This document shows positions 35,628-45,366 of a stretch of DNA of 64,000 bases, one piece after another. Made by a program: the position numbers and the translations under genes. The notes under the pieces are model-generated. The model was not told the origin of the DNA, searched no databases, and saw only the letters and a program-made list of their open reading frames with translations. Each line of letters opens with the position of its first letter. Positions within the stretch are counted from its first letter, which is position 1. This stretch comes from CANLBN01 sp965230205 (GTDB lineage: Bacteria; Pseudomonadota; Gammaproteobacteria; Pseudomonadales; Cellvibrionaceae): NCBI GenBank assembly GCA_965230205.1, contig OZ245996.1:1302001-1366000 (forward strand), given 5' to 3'.

Positions 35628-38600
35628 ATGTCGACATTTCTTAAAAAACTACTAACAAATAAATTTTTTTGGGTTGGCTCTTCTGTAGTCGCCTTGTCCT
35701 CCATACCGCTTTGGTCTCATCTTGATGAAACGCGTGTCCAAGATATTTTTTCTACTGTTAAGGGGTCAGCAACATCGCCCTCAGTAGCCGATAATAGCGC
35801 TAAAGCTAACGTTATTAACCGCTCTTCAAATTCAGCTGTGGTACAAACGGCGGGAACGAATAACTCCAACCAAGTACCGCTAAATCTAAATACAGTCGTG
35901 AGCCCTAAGCAAATCCTTGAAGCTGAGCTTCCTAATAATTGGTCGCAAGAACTTAAATTGCAGACTGCTAAATTCAATCATCCAGACAGTGAATACTGGC
36001 GTGAACAAGTCAAGGCCCATGAAGCGCAGCCAAGAACACCGGGTTGGTTAAAGTTTGAAGCTTATACAATTCAAAACAATCGCGATGTTCTTTCTCTACC
36101 AACATTTGAACAAATGGCAGCAGCCCCTCGTTCAGACACCTATCTGATTGTTAGGCTCATAGGTGGTGCTGATGTTGAGTCAATGACCGAGTTAGGTTTG
36201 ACTTATGATGTAAAACTGGGTGGAGACCTTGTTTCAAATTTACACCGTTACACGGTAGATAAGGCAACAGACTTTGCCGAATTATTAGAAGAAGCAAATG
36301 CGCACTCCGCAGTTGTTTATGCAGAGCCTGATTACACGATTCAAGAAGCACTTGTGCCCAATGAGCCGAATATCACGGCAAATAATTGGTGGCTAGACCA
36401 AATTAATGCTTATGAAGCTTGGGATGTCTCTACTGACGCGACTGCAATTGGCCCTATTGCAGTATTCGATAATGGTATTTTAACAACTCATGAAGACTTA
36501 GCTGACAATCTATGGGTTAATGCCGATGAAGTGGCCGGTAATGGTATTGATGATGATGGCAATGGCTTTGTTGATGATATCAACGGTATAACGGTTTCTC
36601 CAGGTTCAATGGGCCACGGTACACCGGTTTCAGGGACTATTTGTGGCCAGGGTGATAATAGTATCGGGTATGTAGGCAGTGTCTGGGATTGCCAATTAAT
36701 GGAGTTACGCTCGAGTCTAACATTTTCAGGTACTGTTAGTGACCTATCAATAGCGCTTCCGTATGCAATTGCAGAAGGCTCTCGTATTTCTAATCACAGT
36801 TGGAGAATCTTTACATTTTCTCAGCAATTAGCGGATACAGTAACTGCTGCAGAAACAGCAGGACACCTTTTAGTTGCAGCTGCAGGTAACGAAGGTAATG
36901 ATATTGATGCTTCGGCGGTTAATTATCCTGCTCGTTTGCCTAATGACAATGTATTAACTATTGCAGCATCGACTCAATCGGAAGCTCGTATTAGTTACTC
37001 AAGCTGGGGACAAACCTCGGTTGACCTTGCAGCACCTACAGAGTTTATTACCGCTGCATCTAATGGTGGTTATGCCGGCTTTAGTGGAACATCACAGGCA
37101 ACACCTGTTGTAACCGGTGCGGTTGCATTGGCTTGGGCGCAAGACCCAACAATGACTTTTCTGGAAGTAAAACAGTTGGTTATGGACAGTGCTCGCCCAG
37201 TAGCGGCATGGAGTGGTTTGACTGTAACAGGTGGTATTTTGGATATGGAAGCCCTGCTCAATTCCATTAGCCCTGACTCAGATAATGATGGTATCGCTGA
37301 TGATACAGATATCGATGATGATAACGATGGCTTAGCTGATTCAGCCGAAGCTGGTAGTGCCGATAGTAGCCCAGTTAGTATTACAGGCTGGACTTTGGGC
37401 TCTGATCTTACTGCAACGGCTAACACTCTAGCGTTTAATGCCAGTAATCAACCAGATATATATGGCCGCCAAGCTAACTCTGCGCTGCTATCGACTTTAG
37501 GCGTGACTTCTGGGTTTGAAGCCAGCTGGAATTTAAGCAGTACATCAGCCGACTATGCTTCTATTATTGGTTTAGGCATTACGGAAAGTAGTGATCAATT
37601 CACTGATGTTGATAGAGGGTTCTGGATAGAGCCAGGTACTTACGGCATTATCGAAAATGGTACATTCGGTGATGTGTGGGGTAGCCATAGCGAAAGTACA
37701 GTCTTTGCTATTGAAGTGAATGGAACACAGTTAGAGTATAAAATAGATGGCGCAACCGTTCATACTGTGACACTCAGTGCCAGCTCAGACTTTTATATAG
37801 ATTCTTCTTTCTATGGGGGAGCAACTACAGTAAGCAATGTTGTTGTGACGCCATTAGGTGGAGGTGATGTTGTACCAGATAGCGATGGTGATGGTATAGA
37901 CAATCGTCTGGATCTTGATAGTGATAACGATACTATTCCGGATATTATCGAAATCCAGCTTGTTGATAGCAATGGTGATTTTGTCGTTGATCTATTGAGT
38001 GAACAGGGCTCAATAACAACGGCGCTAGATAGCGATGGTGATGGTATTCCTAACCATATTGATCTTGAGAGCCAGAATGCAGCCAATGATGGTACCGCAT
38101 ACGATATCGCTACCGGTAGCTTTAGTGCGCTAGACACTAATGGCGATGGTCAAATCAATAGTGGTGATACCGGTGGTGGTGTTGATGCTAATAACAATGG
38201 CGTTGATGACTTAATTGAGACTATCACTGCTCCAGATACGCTAGCCCCTGTTGTTACTGCTCCTGCTGATATTTCTGTATCTGCTCTTTCGAGTGATACT
38301 GTTCCCGCAACTAACACATTTATAGCGGCGTTCCTTACGGGAGCTACAGCCGTTGATAATATCGATGGTAGTGTAGTCGTTAGTAACAACGCGCCAGCTC
38401 TATTCCCTGCTGGAGTAACAACCGTTACTTTCAGCGCAAGTGATAGCGCAGGCAATATAGGAACTGCGACAGCAACTGTCACAATCATCATTGATATTGA
38501 TGGTGACGGTATTCCTAATTATAGAGATAGTGATATCGATGGTGATGGAATTCCTAACGCAGTTGAAATTGCCAGTGGTTTGAACCAATTAGATGGTGCA

Positions 38601-41600
38601 GATGGCGCACTAGATCTGGATGGCGATAGCTGGAGTAATGCGGATGAGTACCAATTTGGTACAGCTATTGGTGATGCTACTAGTAACCCTGGAAACGTTA
38701 CAGGTCCTACGCAACAAAAAGTCTTTGCCAGTGATGGTGCAGCTGGAGATGAGCTCGGTCATAAAATAGTGATATCAGGCGATATAGCCATGATTGCATC
38801 GATAGCAAACGACTCTGCTACAGGTGCTGTCTATGTATTTGAACGCACTGATGGCCAGTGGGTCGAACGTCAAAAACTGGTTGCCCTTGATGGCGCCTTA
38901 GGTGATAACTTTGGTAGCAGTATAGCGTTATCTGGCGACTTAGCCTTGATTGGTGCCCGAGGTGCCGATGCGGTTTATGCCTTTCAGCGCGCTGGTAGCC
39001 GATGGGTACAGGGACAACGATTCACCGGCAGCTCAAGTCGAGGGTCTTCTGCCTCTGACTTCGGTGCTAGTATCGTTTTAGAGGGTGACATCGCTATTAT
39101 TGGTGCGCCCACAGCCTTTGATAACTTCATAGTACAAGCCGGTGCAGCCTATATTTTTCAGCGCGTTGATGGTACTTGGACAGAGCAACAGAGGTTAACC
39201 GCTGGCCCTCTCGGTGGGCAGTTTAATAACTTTGGTGATGGTTTAGCCTTATCCGGTGACATAGCGTTGATCGGTGCTACAGGCTCTTATTCGGATGATC
39301 CAGGTTCTGTTCATTACTTCCAGCGAGTTGACGGTGTATGGACAGAGCAACAAGAGTTTCGAGGCAGTACGAATGCTACCCGAGGGGCTCGATTTGGGCG
39401 GTCAATCTCAATCTCTGGTAATACTGCATTGATTGGTGCACCAGAGGACCGAGTGGATAGCGTTAGTGTTGCTGGATCAGCGTTTATTTTCACGCTCGAA
39501 AGTGGCGTTTGGACTGAACAACAGCGCCTACAAGATAGCGCTCCGACCCTATCGGACAACTTTGGTAGTGAAGTGCTATTAATAGGTAATACCGCGATTG
39601 TTACTAACCCTAATGATGATGATAACGGTGTAGACTCAGGCTCTGTTTACATCTACCAGCAACAAACGGGTAGTAATACATGGACACAGCAACAAAAACT
39701 GCTAGCGAGAGATGGCGTTGCTGCGGATAGCTTTGGGTCTTCCATTGCACTTTCAGGGGCTAACCTCTTAATCGGTGCTGCGGGTGATGATGATGTTCAG
39801 TCTGACGCCGGTTCAACCTATGTCTTAACTATTCCACAGTTGAATGATGCTGATGGCGACGGTTTACAAGATGATAGCGAAATACGCAGAGTCGAGATCG
39901 TTGATTGGGTAAATGCTTCACCTGGAGTAACTTTTAGCGGCAATAGTGTGACGGGTTTTGAGGCAGGTAACGATGTGTCTTCACAAATCAATTCTGTGCC
40001 TTTTTCTACCTATGGTTTTAATGATAACTATTCTGTCAGTTGGTCTGTGCCCTATGCCTCTCGGATCACTAATCCTGTGATACAAACGATTGGTTTGGGG
40101 ATAGACGAGACTGATGCCTCTCGTGGTGATGTTGAATATAATTTTTACCATTGGGAACCAGCAGCAAGAATGCAGGTGATATATCCAGGTAGAACAAGAT
40201 CATTCTTACCGCGAGGCAACCAAAACCCGGTGTCGTTTAGGATCGAAGTGGATAGCGGTACTATGCGCTTCTATGCTAATGACACACTTGAAGGAACGAC
40301 GACTTATACAGGGTCACCCGACTTCTATATTGACTCGTCATTTTTTATCGGCAGCTACACCATTCGCGATTTTGCAATAAGGCCGATAAGTGATGACCAC
40401 GACGGTGACGGTATCGCGAACCGCTTAGATCTGGATTCCGATAACGATACAATCCCTGACGTTATTGAGCTGGGTTTAACGGATGCTAATGGTGACTTTA
40501 TTGTCGATAGTTATGCTGAAAGAGGTAGTATCGCGATAGCCCCTGATAGTGATAGCGATGGAATTCCTGACTTTTTAGATTTGGAATCCAATAATGCGCT
40601 TAATGATGGGACTAGCTTTGATATTGCAAGCACTCGTTTTGTCGGCTTCGATAGTAATAATGATGGCCAGATAAACAGCAGTGATACAAGTGGTGGTATC
40701 GATGCTAATAATAATGGGGTTGATGACCTAATCGAAACAACAACCCCAGACCCTGATTCGGATGGCGATGGAGTCCCTGATAGCGTCGATGCTTTCCCAA
40801 ATGACCCAACGGAGTCTGTCGATAGCGACGGTGATGGTGTTGGCGATAATGGTGATGCATTCCCAACAGATCCAACAGAATCAGCTGATAGTGATAGCGA
40901 TGGTGTAGGTGATAACGCCGATGCATTCCCAACGGACCCAACTGAATCAGCAGATACGGATGGTGATGGTATAGGCAATGTTGCAGATGCTGATATCGAT
41001 GGTGATGGAATTCCTAATGCCGTTGAAACGGCCAATGGCCTAAACTCTGCTGATTCTGCTGATGGAATATTGGATTTAGATAACGATAGTTGGAGTAATG
41101 TGGATGAGTATCGCTTTGGTACTTTAATTACTGACCCTAGTAGTAATCCAACAACCAATAGTAATCCACGTCATCAAAAAGTATTTGCTAGTGACGGCTC
41201 AGCTGCTGACCGCTTCGGGCATAGTGTCTCAATCTCTGGAGATACTGCATTGATTAGCGCATTTTACGATGAGCTTAATGGTACAGGTTCCGGTACAGTT
41301 TATGTATTCGTACGCACTGATGGGCTGTGGGTTGAGCAACAGAGATTAATTCCAAGTGATGCTACATCCGATGACGGTTTTGGGGTCAGTGTTTCCTTAT
41401 ATGGAGATACTGCCTTAATCGGTGCTGATGGTGGACGTAGTGCAACAGGTAATTCGGGCTCAGCTTATGTATTTGTCCGTACGGCAGGCGTTTGGAGCCA
41501 GCAACAAAAGCTAAACGCTAGTGATGCTACAGCGGACGATAAATTTGGTAGGAGTGTTGCACTATTTGGTGATACGGCCTTTATCGGTGCTTCGGGCGAT

Positions 41601-43226
41601 GATGATAACGGTGATTCATCAGGTTCCGCCTATGCCTTTGTTCTCAGCAATGGCGTCTGGGTTCAGCAGCAAAAACTACTTGCCAGTGATGGCGCTGCAT
41701 CCGATTTATTTGGCTATAGCATGGCATTGACAGCAGATACTGTTCTTATCGGTGCCTATCTAGATGGTGGTAACACCGGTTCGGCTTATGTATTTACGCA
41801 GACTGCTGGAGTATGGACTGAGCAGCAAAAATTGCTTGCAAGCGATGGTTCTTCTGGTGATTTATTTGGGTTTGATGTTGCTTTATCAGGTGATACAGCA
41901 TTAATTGGAGCTTTTAACGATCGTGATAACGGCTTTGCTTCTGGTTCGGCGTATATTTTTGTACGTAGCAACGGAGTATGGAGCCAGCAGCAAAAATTAG
42001 TGCCCAATGATATCCAAGTAAGATATCGCTTTGGCTATAGCGTTTCTTTGCTAGATGATGTGGCCATGGTAGGCGCTTATGCAGCTAATCATACTGATAG
42101 CCTATCCGGTGGGGCAGCCTATATCTTTGAGCGTACCAATAGCATATGGTCTCAGAGAGATAAACTGGTTGCCAGTGACCGTGAATCAGCAGACTTTTTT
42201 GGGGTAGATGTTGCTTTGTCTAGTAACATTGCTTTGGCTGGTGCACGGCACGACGATGATAATGGTGAGCAGTCAGGCTCAGCTTATTTCTTCAATATAT
42301 CGACTACCAGTGACAGTGATTCTGATGGTTTAGCAGATTCCGCAGAAGCGGGTACTGGCGGCAGTAGCCCAGTCAATATTACTGGTTGGACTTTGGGCCC
42401 TGATCTCACGTCAACGTCCAATACCTTGGAGTTTAATGCCAGCAATCAGCCCGATATCTATGGCCGTCAAGCCAACTCTGCCTTGCTATCGAGCCTAGGT
42501 ATTACTTCTGGGTTTGAAGTCAGCTGGAACTTAAGTAGTACGGCTGCCGATTATGCTTCCATTATTGGTTTAGGGGTTACTGAAAGCAGTGATCAATTTA
42601 CCGATGTTGATCGAGGCTTTTGGATAGAGCCAGGTACCTACGGCATTATTGAAGATGGTTCTTTTGGTAATGTGTGGGGTAGCCACAGTGAAAGTACAGT
42701 CTTTGCTATAGAAGTAGATGGGACACAATTAGACTATAAAGTTGATGGTGTAACGGTTCATACTGTGACACTCAGTGCTAGCACAGACTTTTATATTGAC
42801 TCGTCTTTCTATGGTGGTGCAACCACCGTGAGCAATGTTGTAGTGACGCCGTTAGGTGGTAGCGGCGGTATCGTGCCAGATAGTGATGGCGATGGTATTG
42901 ACAATCGTCTAGATCTTGATAGCGATAATGATACGATCCCGGATATTATTGAGATCGGGCTTACTGATAGCAATGGCGATTTTATTGTTGATTTGTTAAG
43001 TGAGCGAGGTTCAATAACAGTAGCACCAGATAGTGATGGCGACGGTATACCTGATCATATTGATTTAGAGAGCTTGAATGCCGCTAATGATGGTACTGCC
43101 TATGATATCGATACAGGTAGCTTCAGCGCTTTAGATACGAATGGCGATGGCCAAATCAATAGTAGTGATACTGGTGGTGGGATCGATGCCAACAATAATG
43201 GTGTTGATGATTTGCTAGAACCTTAA
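35628..43226 (+). CDS. Giant secreted subtilisin-like serine protease with TSP3-like, HYR-like and two seven-repeat FG-GAP blocks
   Basis: The 2532-residue protein starts with a basic, hydrophobic export signal. An I9-like propeptide ends near VVYAEPDY at residues 229-236. The S8 peptidase domain (about 255-545) has D281 (AVFDNG), H330 (GHGTPVSG), N421 (AAGNEG) and S489 (SGTSQATP), so it looks active. After it come acidic DSDGDGIxD calcium-binding stretches, three related modules containing DFYIDSSF (about 567-740, 1425-1590 and 2235-2405), an HYR-like domain (about 867-955) and two blocks of seven FG-GAP-type repeats (about 1025-1400 and 1847-2224), each probably a seven-bladed propeller. 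It ends DDLLEP, with no PEP-CTERM, GlyGly-CTERM or other known sorting tail. It is monocistronic with its own terminator. Role is inferred only: extracellular protein degradation or adhesion. Confidence 0.93.
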   Translation: MSTFLKKLLTNKFFWVGSSVVALSSIPLWSHLDETRVQDIFSTVKGSATSPSVADNSAKANVINRSSNSAVVQTAGTNNSNQVPLNLNTVVSPKQILEAELPNNWSQELKLQTAKFNHPDSEYWREQVKAHEAQPRTPGWLKFEAYTIQNNRDVLSLPTFEQMAAAPRSDTYLIVRLIGGADVESMTELGLTYDVKLGGDLVSNLHRYTVDKATDFAELLEEANAHSAVVYAEPDYTIQEALVPNEPNITANNWWLDQINAYEAWDVSTDATAIGPIAVFDNGILTTHEDLADNLWVNADEVAGNGIDDDGNGFVDDINGITVSPGSMGHGTPVSGTICGQGDNSIGYVGSVWDCQLMELRSSLTFSGTVSDLSIALPYAIAEGSRISNHSWRIFTFSQQLADTVTAAETAGHLLVAAAGNEGNDIDASAVNYPARLPNDNVLTIAASTQSEARISYSSWGQTSVDLAAPTEFITAASNGGYAGFSGTSQATPVVTGAVALAWAQDPTMTFLEVKQLVMDSARPVAAWSGLTVTGGILDMEALLNSISPDSDNDGIADDTDIDDDNDGLADSAEAGSADSSPVSITGWTLGSDLTATANTLAFNASNQPDIYGRQANSALLSTLGVTSGFEASWNLSSTSADYASIIGLGITESSDQFTDVDRGFWIEPGTYGIIENGTFGDVWGSHSESTVFAIEVNGTQLEYKIDGATVHTVTLSASSDFYIDSSFYGGATTVSNVVVTPLGGGDVVPDSDGDGIDNRLDLDSDNDTIPDIIEIQLVDSNGDFVVDLLSEQGSITTALDSDGDGIPNHIDLESQNAANDGTAYDIATGSFSALDTNGDGQINSGDTGGGVDANNNGVDDLIETITAPDTLAPVVTAPADISVSALSSDTVPATNTFIAAFLTGATAVDNIDGSVVVSNNAPALFPAGVTTVTFSASDSAGNIGTATATVTIIIDIDGDGIPNYRDSDIDGDGIPNAVEIASGLNQLDGADGALDLDGDSWSNADEYQFGTAIGDATSNPGNVTGPTQQKVFASDGAAGDELGHKIVISGDIAMIASIANDSATGAVYVFERTDGQWVERQKLVALDGALGDNFGSSIALSGDLALIGARGADAVYAFQRAGSRWVQGQRFTGSSSRGSSASDFGASIVLEGDIAIIGAPTAFDNFIVQAGAAYIFQRVDGTWTEQQRLTAGPLGGQFNNFGDGLALSGDIALIGATGSYSDDPGSVHYFQRVDGVWTEQQEFRGSTNATRGARFGRSISISGNTALIGAPEDRVDSVSVAGSAFIFTLESGVWTEQQRLQDSAPTLSDNFGSEVLLIGNTAIVTNPNDDDNGVDSGSVYIYQQQTGSNTWTQQQKLLARDGVAADSFGSSIALSGANLLIGAAGDDDVQSDAGSTYVLTIPQLNDADGDGLQDDSEIRRVEIVDWVNASPGVTFSGNSVTGFEAGNDVSSQINSVPFSTYGFNDNYSVSWSVPYASRITNPVIQTIGLGIDETDASRGDVEYNFYHWEPAARMQVIYPGRTRSFLPRGNQNPVSFRIEVDSGTMRFYANDTLEGTTTYTGSPDFYIDSSFFIGSYTIRDFAIRPISDDHDGDGIANRLDLDSDNDTIPDVIELGLTDANGDFIVDSYAERGSIAIAPDSDSDGIPDFLDLESNNALNDGTSFDIASTRFVGFDSNNDGQINSSDTSGGIDANNNGVDDLIETTTPDPDSDGDGVPDSVDAFPNDPTESVDSDGDGVGDNGDAFPTDPTESADSDSDGVGDNADAFPTDPTESADTDGDGIGNVADADIDGDGIPNAVETANGLNSADSADGILDLDNDSWSNVDEYRFGTLITDPSSNPTTNSNPRHQKVFASDGSAADRFGHSVSISGDTALISAFYDELNGTGSGTVYVFVRTDGLWVEQQRLIPSDATSDDGFGVSVSLYGDTALIGADGGRSATGNSGSAYVFVRTAGVWSQQQKLNASDATADDKFGRSVALFGDTAFIGASGDDDNGDSSGSAYAFVLSNGVWVQQQKLLASDGAASDLFGYSMALTADTVLIGAYLDGGNTGSAYVFTQTAGVWTEQQKLLASDGSSGDLFGFDVALSGDTALIGAFNDRDNGFASGSAYIFVRSNGVWSQQQKLVPNDIQVRYRFGYSVSLLDDVAMVGAYAANHTDSLSGGAAYIFERTNSIWSQRDKLVASDRESADFFGVDVALSSNIALAGARHDDDNGEQSGSAYFFNISTTSDSDSDGLADSAEAGTGGSSPVNITGWTLGPDLTSTSNTLEFNASNQPDIYGRQANSALLSSLGITSGFEVSWNLSSTAADYASIIGLGVTESSDQFTDVDRGFWIEPGTYGIIEDGSFGNVWGSHSESTVFAIEVDGTQLDYKVDGVTVHTVTLSASTDFYIDSSFYGGATTVSNVVVTPLGGSGGIVPDSDGDGIDNRLDLDSDNDTIPDIIEIGLTDSNGDFIVDLLSERGSITVAPDSDGDGIPDHIDLESLNAANDGTAYDIDTGSFSALDTNGDGQINSSDTGGGIDANNNGVDDLLEP
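37326..38219 (+). repeat. Internal duplication, copy A (894 bp)
   Basis: This segment of the giant gene encodes about 298 residues, from GLADSAEAG through the DFYIDSSF module and the DSDGDG stretch to NNNGVDDLIE. It is repeated at 42324-43220. The proteins are nearly identical while many third codon positions differ. Confidence 0.9.
40755..40952 (+). repeat. Three 66-bp tandem repeats encoding calcium-binding DSDGDG units
   Basis: Three consecutive 22-residue units of the form DSDGDGVGDNGDAFPTDPTE plus two residues start at 40755, 40821 and 40887. A fourth unit starting at 40953 diverges after its first residues. This is a typical thrombospondin type 3-like spacer that binds calcium and stiffens the chain between modules. 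Confidence 0.88.
42324..43220 (+). repeat. Internal duplication, copy B (897 bp)
   Basis: This second copy of the segment at 37326-38219 forms the C-terminal end of the giant protein and stops two codons later. It differs from copy A by one extra residue near the LGGSGG turn and by scattered substitutions. Confidence 0.9.
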
Positions 43227-43247
43227 TATCTAACCATTGCATGATAT

Positions 43248-43281
43248 AAACCCCCAGCCTCGACTGGGGGTTTTTGTTTTT
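43248..43281 (+). terminator. Rho-independent terminator after the giant protease gene
   Basis: CCCCCAG at 43251-43257 and CTGGGGG at 43264-43270 form a strong stem with a 6-base loop, followed by TTTTTGTTTTT. It lies 24 bases after the stop codon and may also serve the convergent sixA gene, since A residues precede the stem. Confidence 0.95.
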
Positions 43282-43300
43282 AATATTTAGATTTTTTAAG

Positions 43301-43789
43301 TCAAAGAAATACCTTCTTGGGGTAATCAAAATAATCCATAGAGCAGCATCCAGCGTTGATTTTACTCCAACGATTTATATCGCAATGGATGGCCACTATG
43401 CCTGATGTTGGTATGTTATCTATCGGCTGACTAATTAGCTGATTGGCTACCCCTGTAATAGCGGGGTTGTGACCAACAAGCGCTACGCTGTTATATTGGT
43501 TTGATAAATTGTAGATTTGGTCCATTAACGCCCTGCTGGAAAAAGTATAGAGGGAAGGTTCTGCTAGTAACGGTATTTCCAGTGCATCTGCGATAGGCCG
43601 TGCAATACCTTTAGCGCGAACAGCTGTGCTACTGATAACAATATCTAGCGGTTTATTACGCTCCAGTAATCTTTGCGCCATTGCTGGTGCATTCTTTAAG
43701 CCTCGTTTATTGAGTGGCCGATCATGGTCAGATAATTCAGGAAAATCCCAACTGGATTTCGAGTGGCGAATTAATAATAAGTATCGCAT
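43301..43789 (-). CDS. sixA: Phosphohistidine phosphatase SixA
   Basis: SixA is a small histidine phosphatase that removes phosphate from phosphohistidine proteins such as histidine-phosphotransfer domains. The 162-residue protein has the RHSKS signature with catalytic His9, the DRPLNKRG block, the SSTAVRAKGIA segment and the second catalytic His107 in LVGHNPAI. Its length is normal. It converges on the giant protease gene. The response regulator at 14886 is a conceivable but unproven partner of the same phosphorelay type. Confidence 0.9.
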   Translation of the reverse strand: MRYLLLIRHSKSSWDFPELSDHDRPLNKRGLKNAPAMAQRLLERNKPLDIVISSTAVRAKGIARPIADALEIPLLAEPSLYTFSSRALMDQIYNLSNQYNSVALVGHNPAITGVANQLISQPIDNIPTSGIVAIHCDINRWSKINAGCCSMDYFDYPKKVFL

Positions 43790-43977
43790 GAGGTCAATTT
43801 TTTCACCGCTTATATAATGAAATCTGTACTGCTTATCATAAAATTTGATTAGTACTTGTTACGGGTGGATGTTAGTAGACAGTTTGTTTATATATCGATA
43901 TTATCGGGCGAAATCGCTCAAGTTGTCGAGTGATGTGTTTCCATCGAGACTACTACAATACTAGAAGGAGTTAACGG

Positions 43978-44565
43978 ATGTTCGCCATGATCTCAAAAAA
44001 ATTAACAGCCTATACCAAACAATTATTGCTAGCACTCGCTATCATTGCATTGCCTGTCCTTACCAATGCCGCAGATATTTTACCGAAAATGATAGAGCCT
44101 CAGGAAGGCAATGAGTACTACACTCGCTATAACTTCAAATATGAAAAAGGTCGCCATGTAACCACTAACTACTGGCGTGGTGAGCTTATCCCTATCAATA
44201 CTAAAGTGACGCTTGTTTCGATGAGTAAGAAAAGAATGGTTTTAGATATCGACGGGCAAACCGTTAAGTTTGTGAATGTGAAGAAGCATACAAAGAGAGG
44301 AATGGAAGCAATAGCATCTGAATTATTATCACCTAAAAAAATTCCACTCAACAAGTTGTCATCTGAATTGCGTTCAGACATTGAAGAAGGGATTTTACGC
44401 TTAGGTATGACAAAAGAGCAGGTGTTAATGACACGCGGTTACCCGCCACGCCATAAGACACCATCGACTAAAGCTAACCTTTGGGTCTATTGGAGCAGTA
44501 AGTTTGTTCAGCGCTCACTCGCTTTTAGAAAAGGTAAATTAACTAAAGGTCGTGGCCTTTATTAA
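43978..44565 (+). CDS. Exported protein of unknown function with BamE/SmpA-like C-terminal segment
   Basis: The 195-residue protein has a signal peptide (hydrophobic residues about 16-31 ending TNAAD) and is probably periplasmic. The C-terminal part contains GILRLGMTKEQVLMTRGYPP followed by ANLWVYWSS, which resembles the helix-then-strand pattern of SmpA/OmlA (BamE)-like domains. The middle part is beta-rich and basic. I do not know its function. GAAGGAG precedes the ATG. It stands alone between sixA and the carbonic anhydrase homologue. Confidence 0.75.
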   Translation: MFAMISKKLTAYTKQLLLALAIIALPVLTNAADILPKMIEPQEGNEYYTRYNFKYEKGRHVTTNYWRGELIPINTKVTLVSMSKKRMVLDIDGQTVKFVNVKKHTKRGMEAIASELLSPKKIPLNKLSSELRSDIEEGILRLGMTKEQVLMTRGYPPRHKTPSTKANLWVYWSSKFVQRSLAFRKGKLTKGRGLY

Positions 44566-44637
44566 TTAACAGCGCTACCTCTCTGCAGCTTTTTATTTTA
44601 AGTTGCAGAGATTTAATTCAGATAAGAATATTACTGA

Positions 44638-45201
44638 TTATTTTAAGTACTCGTTTTTCAGATCAACATAGTTTTGAGCTGAATAAACAAAATAACTTTT
44701 TTCTGATTCCTTTAGTGGCCTTATTTCCTTAAATGGGCTGCCCATATACATATAACCGCTTTTCAATACCTTGCCTGGTGGGACGAGCGTTCCGGCGCCA
44801 ATAACCACATCGTCTTCAACTACCGCACCATCAAGAATGGTTGACCCAATGCCAACAAGCACCCGGTTGCCAATAGTACAACCATGAAGCGTGGCGCAAT
44901 GGCCAATCGTTACGTCATCTCCAATCGTCAGTGGCCAGCCCTCAGGGAGAAATTCTGACGCATGAGTAATATGCAATACCGAGTTATCTTGAACACTGAC
45001 GCGAGCGCCTATACGAATGCGGTGCATATCACCCCGAATAACAGCACAAGGCCATACAGAGCAATCATCGCCCAGCTCCACATCACCAATGACAACGCTC
45101 GCGGGATCGACAAATACGCCCTTCCCTAACGTTGGTGAAATGCCGTTAAACGTACGAATAGCGGGATAGTTTTCAGGATAGTTGTTGTCTATTGAAGGCA
45201 T
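44638..45201 (-). CDS. Gamma-carbonic anhydrase family protein
   Basis: The protein is a left-handed beta-helix of hexapeptide repeats (for example VVIGDVELGDDCSVWPCAVI and VTIGHCATLHGCTIGNRVLVG). The metal-ligand histidines expected of the gamma-carbonic anhydrase family lie in LHITH, TIGHCATLHG. It resembles E. coli YrdA/CaiE-type proteins, many of which have no proven carbonic anhydrase activity. The ATG at 45201 (MPSIDNN) is preferred over a TTG at 45216. It diverges from prlC, as in Pseudomonas from memory. Confidence 0.9.
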   Translation of the reverse strand: MPSIDNNYPENYPAIRTFNGISPTLGKGVFVDPASVVIGDVELGDDCSVWPCAVIRGDMHRIRIGARVSVQDNSVLHITHASEFLPEGWPLTIGDDVTIGHCATLHGCTIGNRVLVGIGSTILDGAVVEDDVVIGAGTLVPPGKVLKSGYMYMGSPFKEIRPLKESEKSYFVYSAQNYVDLKNEYLK

Positions 45202-45366
45202 AGTAAAGTGACCCAATAATTCTGTAGTATGATTAGTAGAAATCTTTGCAGGAATACTGTTTCGTCTAATATGTAAGCAAAAATTCTATTTAAGGAAAGG
45301 TTGCTGGTGATATTGTCATGCTTTCGTCACCCTATATCAATACATAAACACTTATTAAAGAGACTT

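Noticed and set aside
37811..38491. Further minus-strand open frames inside the giant gene
   Set aside because: They are shadows created by GAT/GGT-rich repeat codons. The plus-strand frame is continuous and has clear domains.
40755..40952. Possible CRISPR array from regular repeats
   Set aside because: The units are directly adjacent without spacers and are in frame with the protein, so they are coding tandem repeats.
40511..41158. Long minus-strand open frame opposite the giant protease gene
   Set aside because: It is the antisense of the DSDGDG repeats. The low-complexity Ser/Pro/Leu product mirrors the repeat codons and there is no ribosome-binding site or family match.
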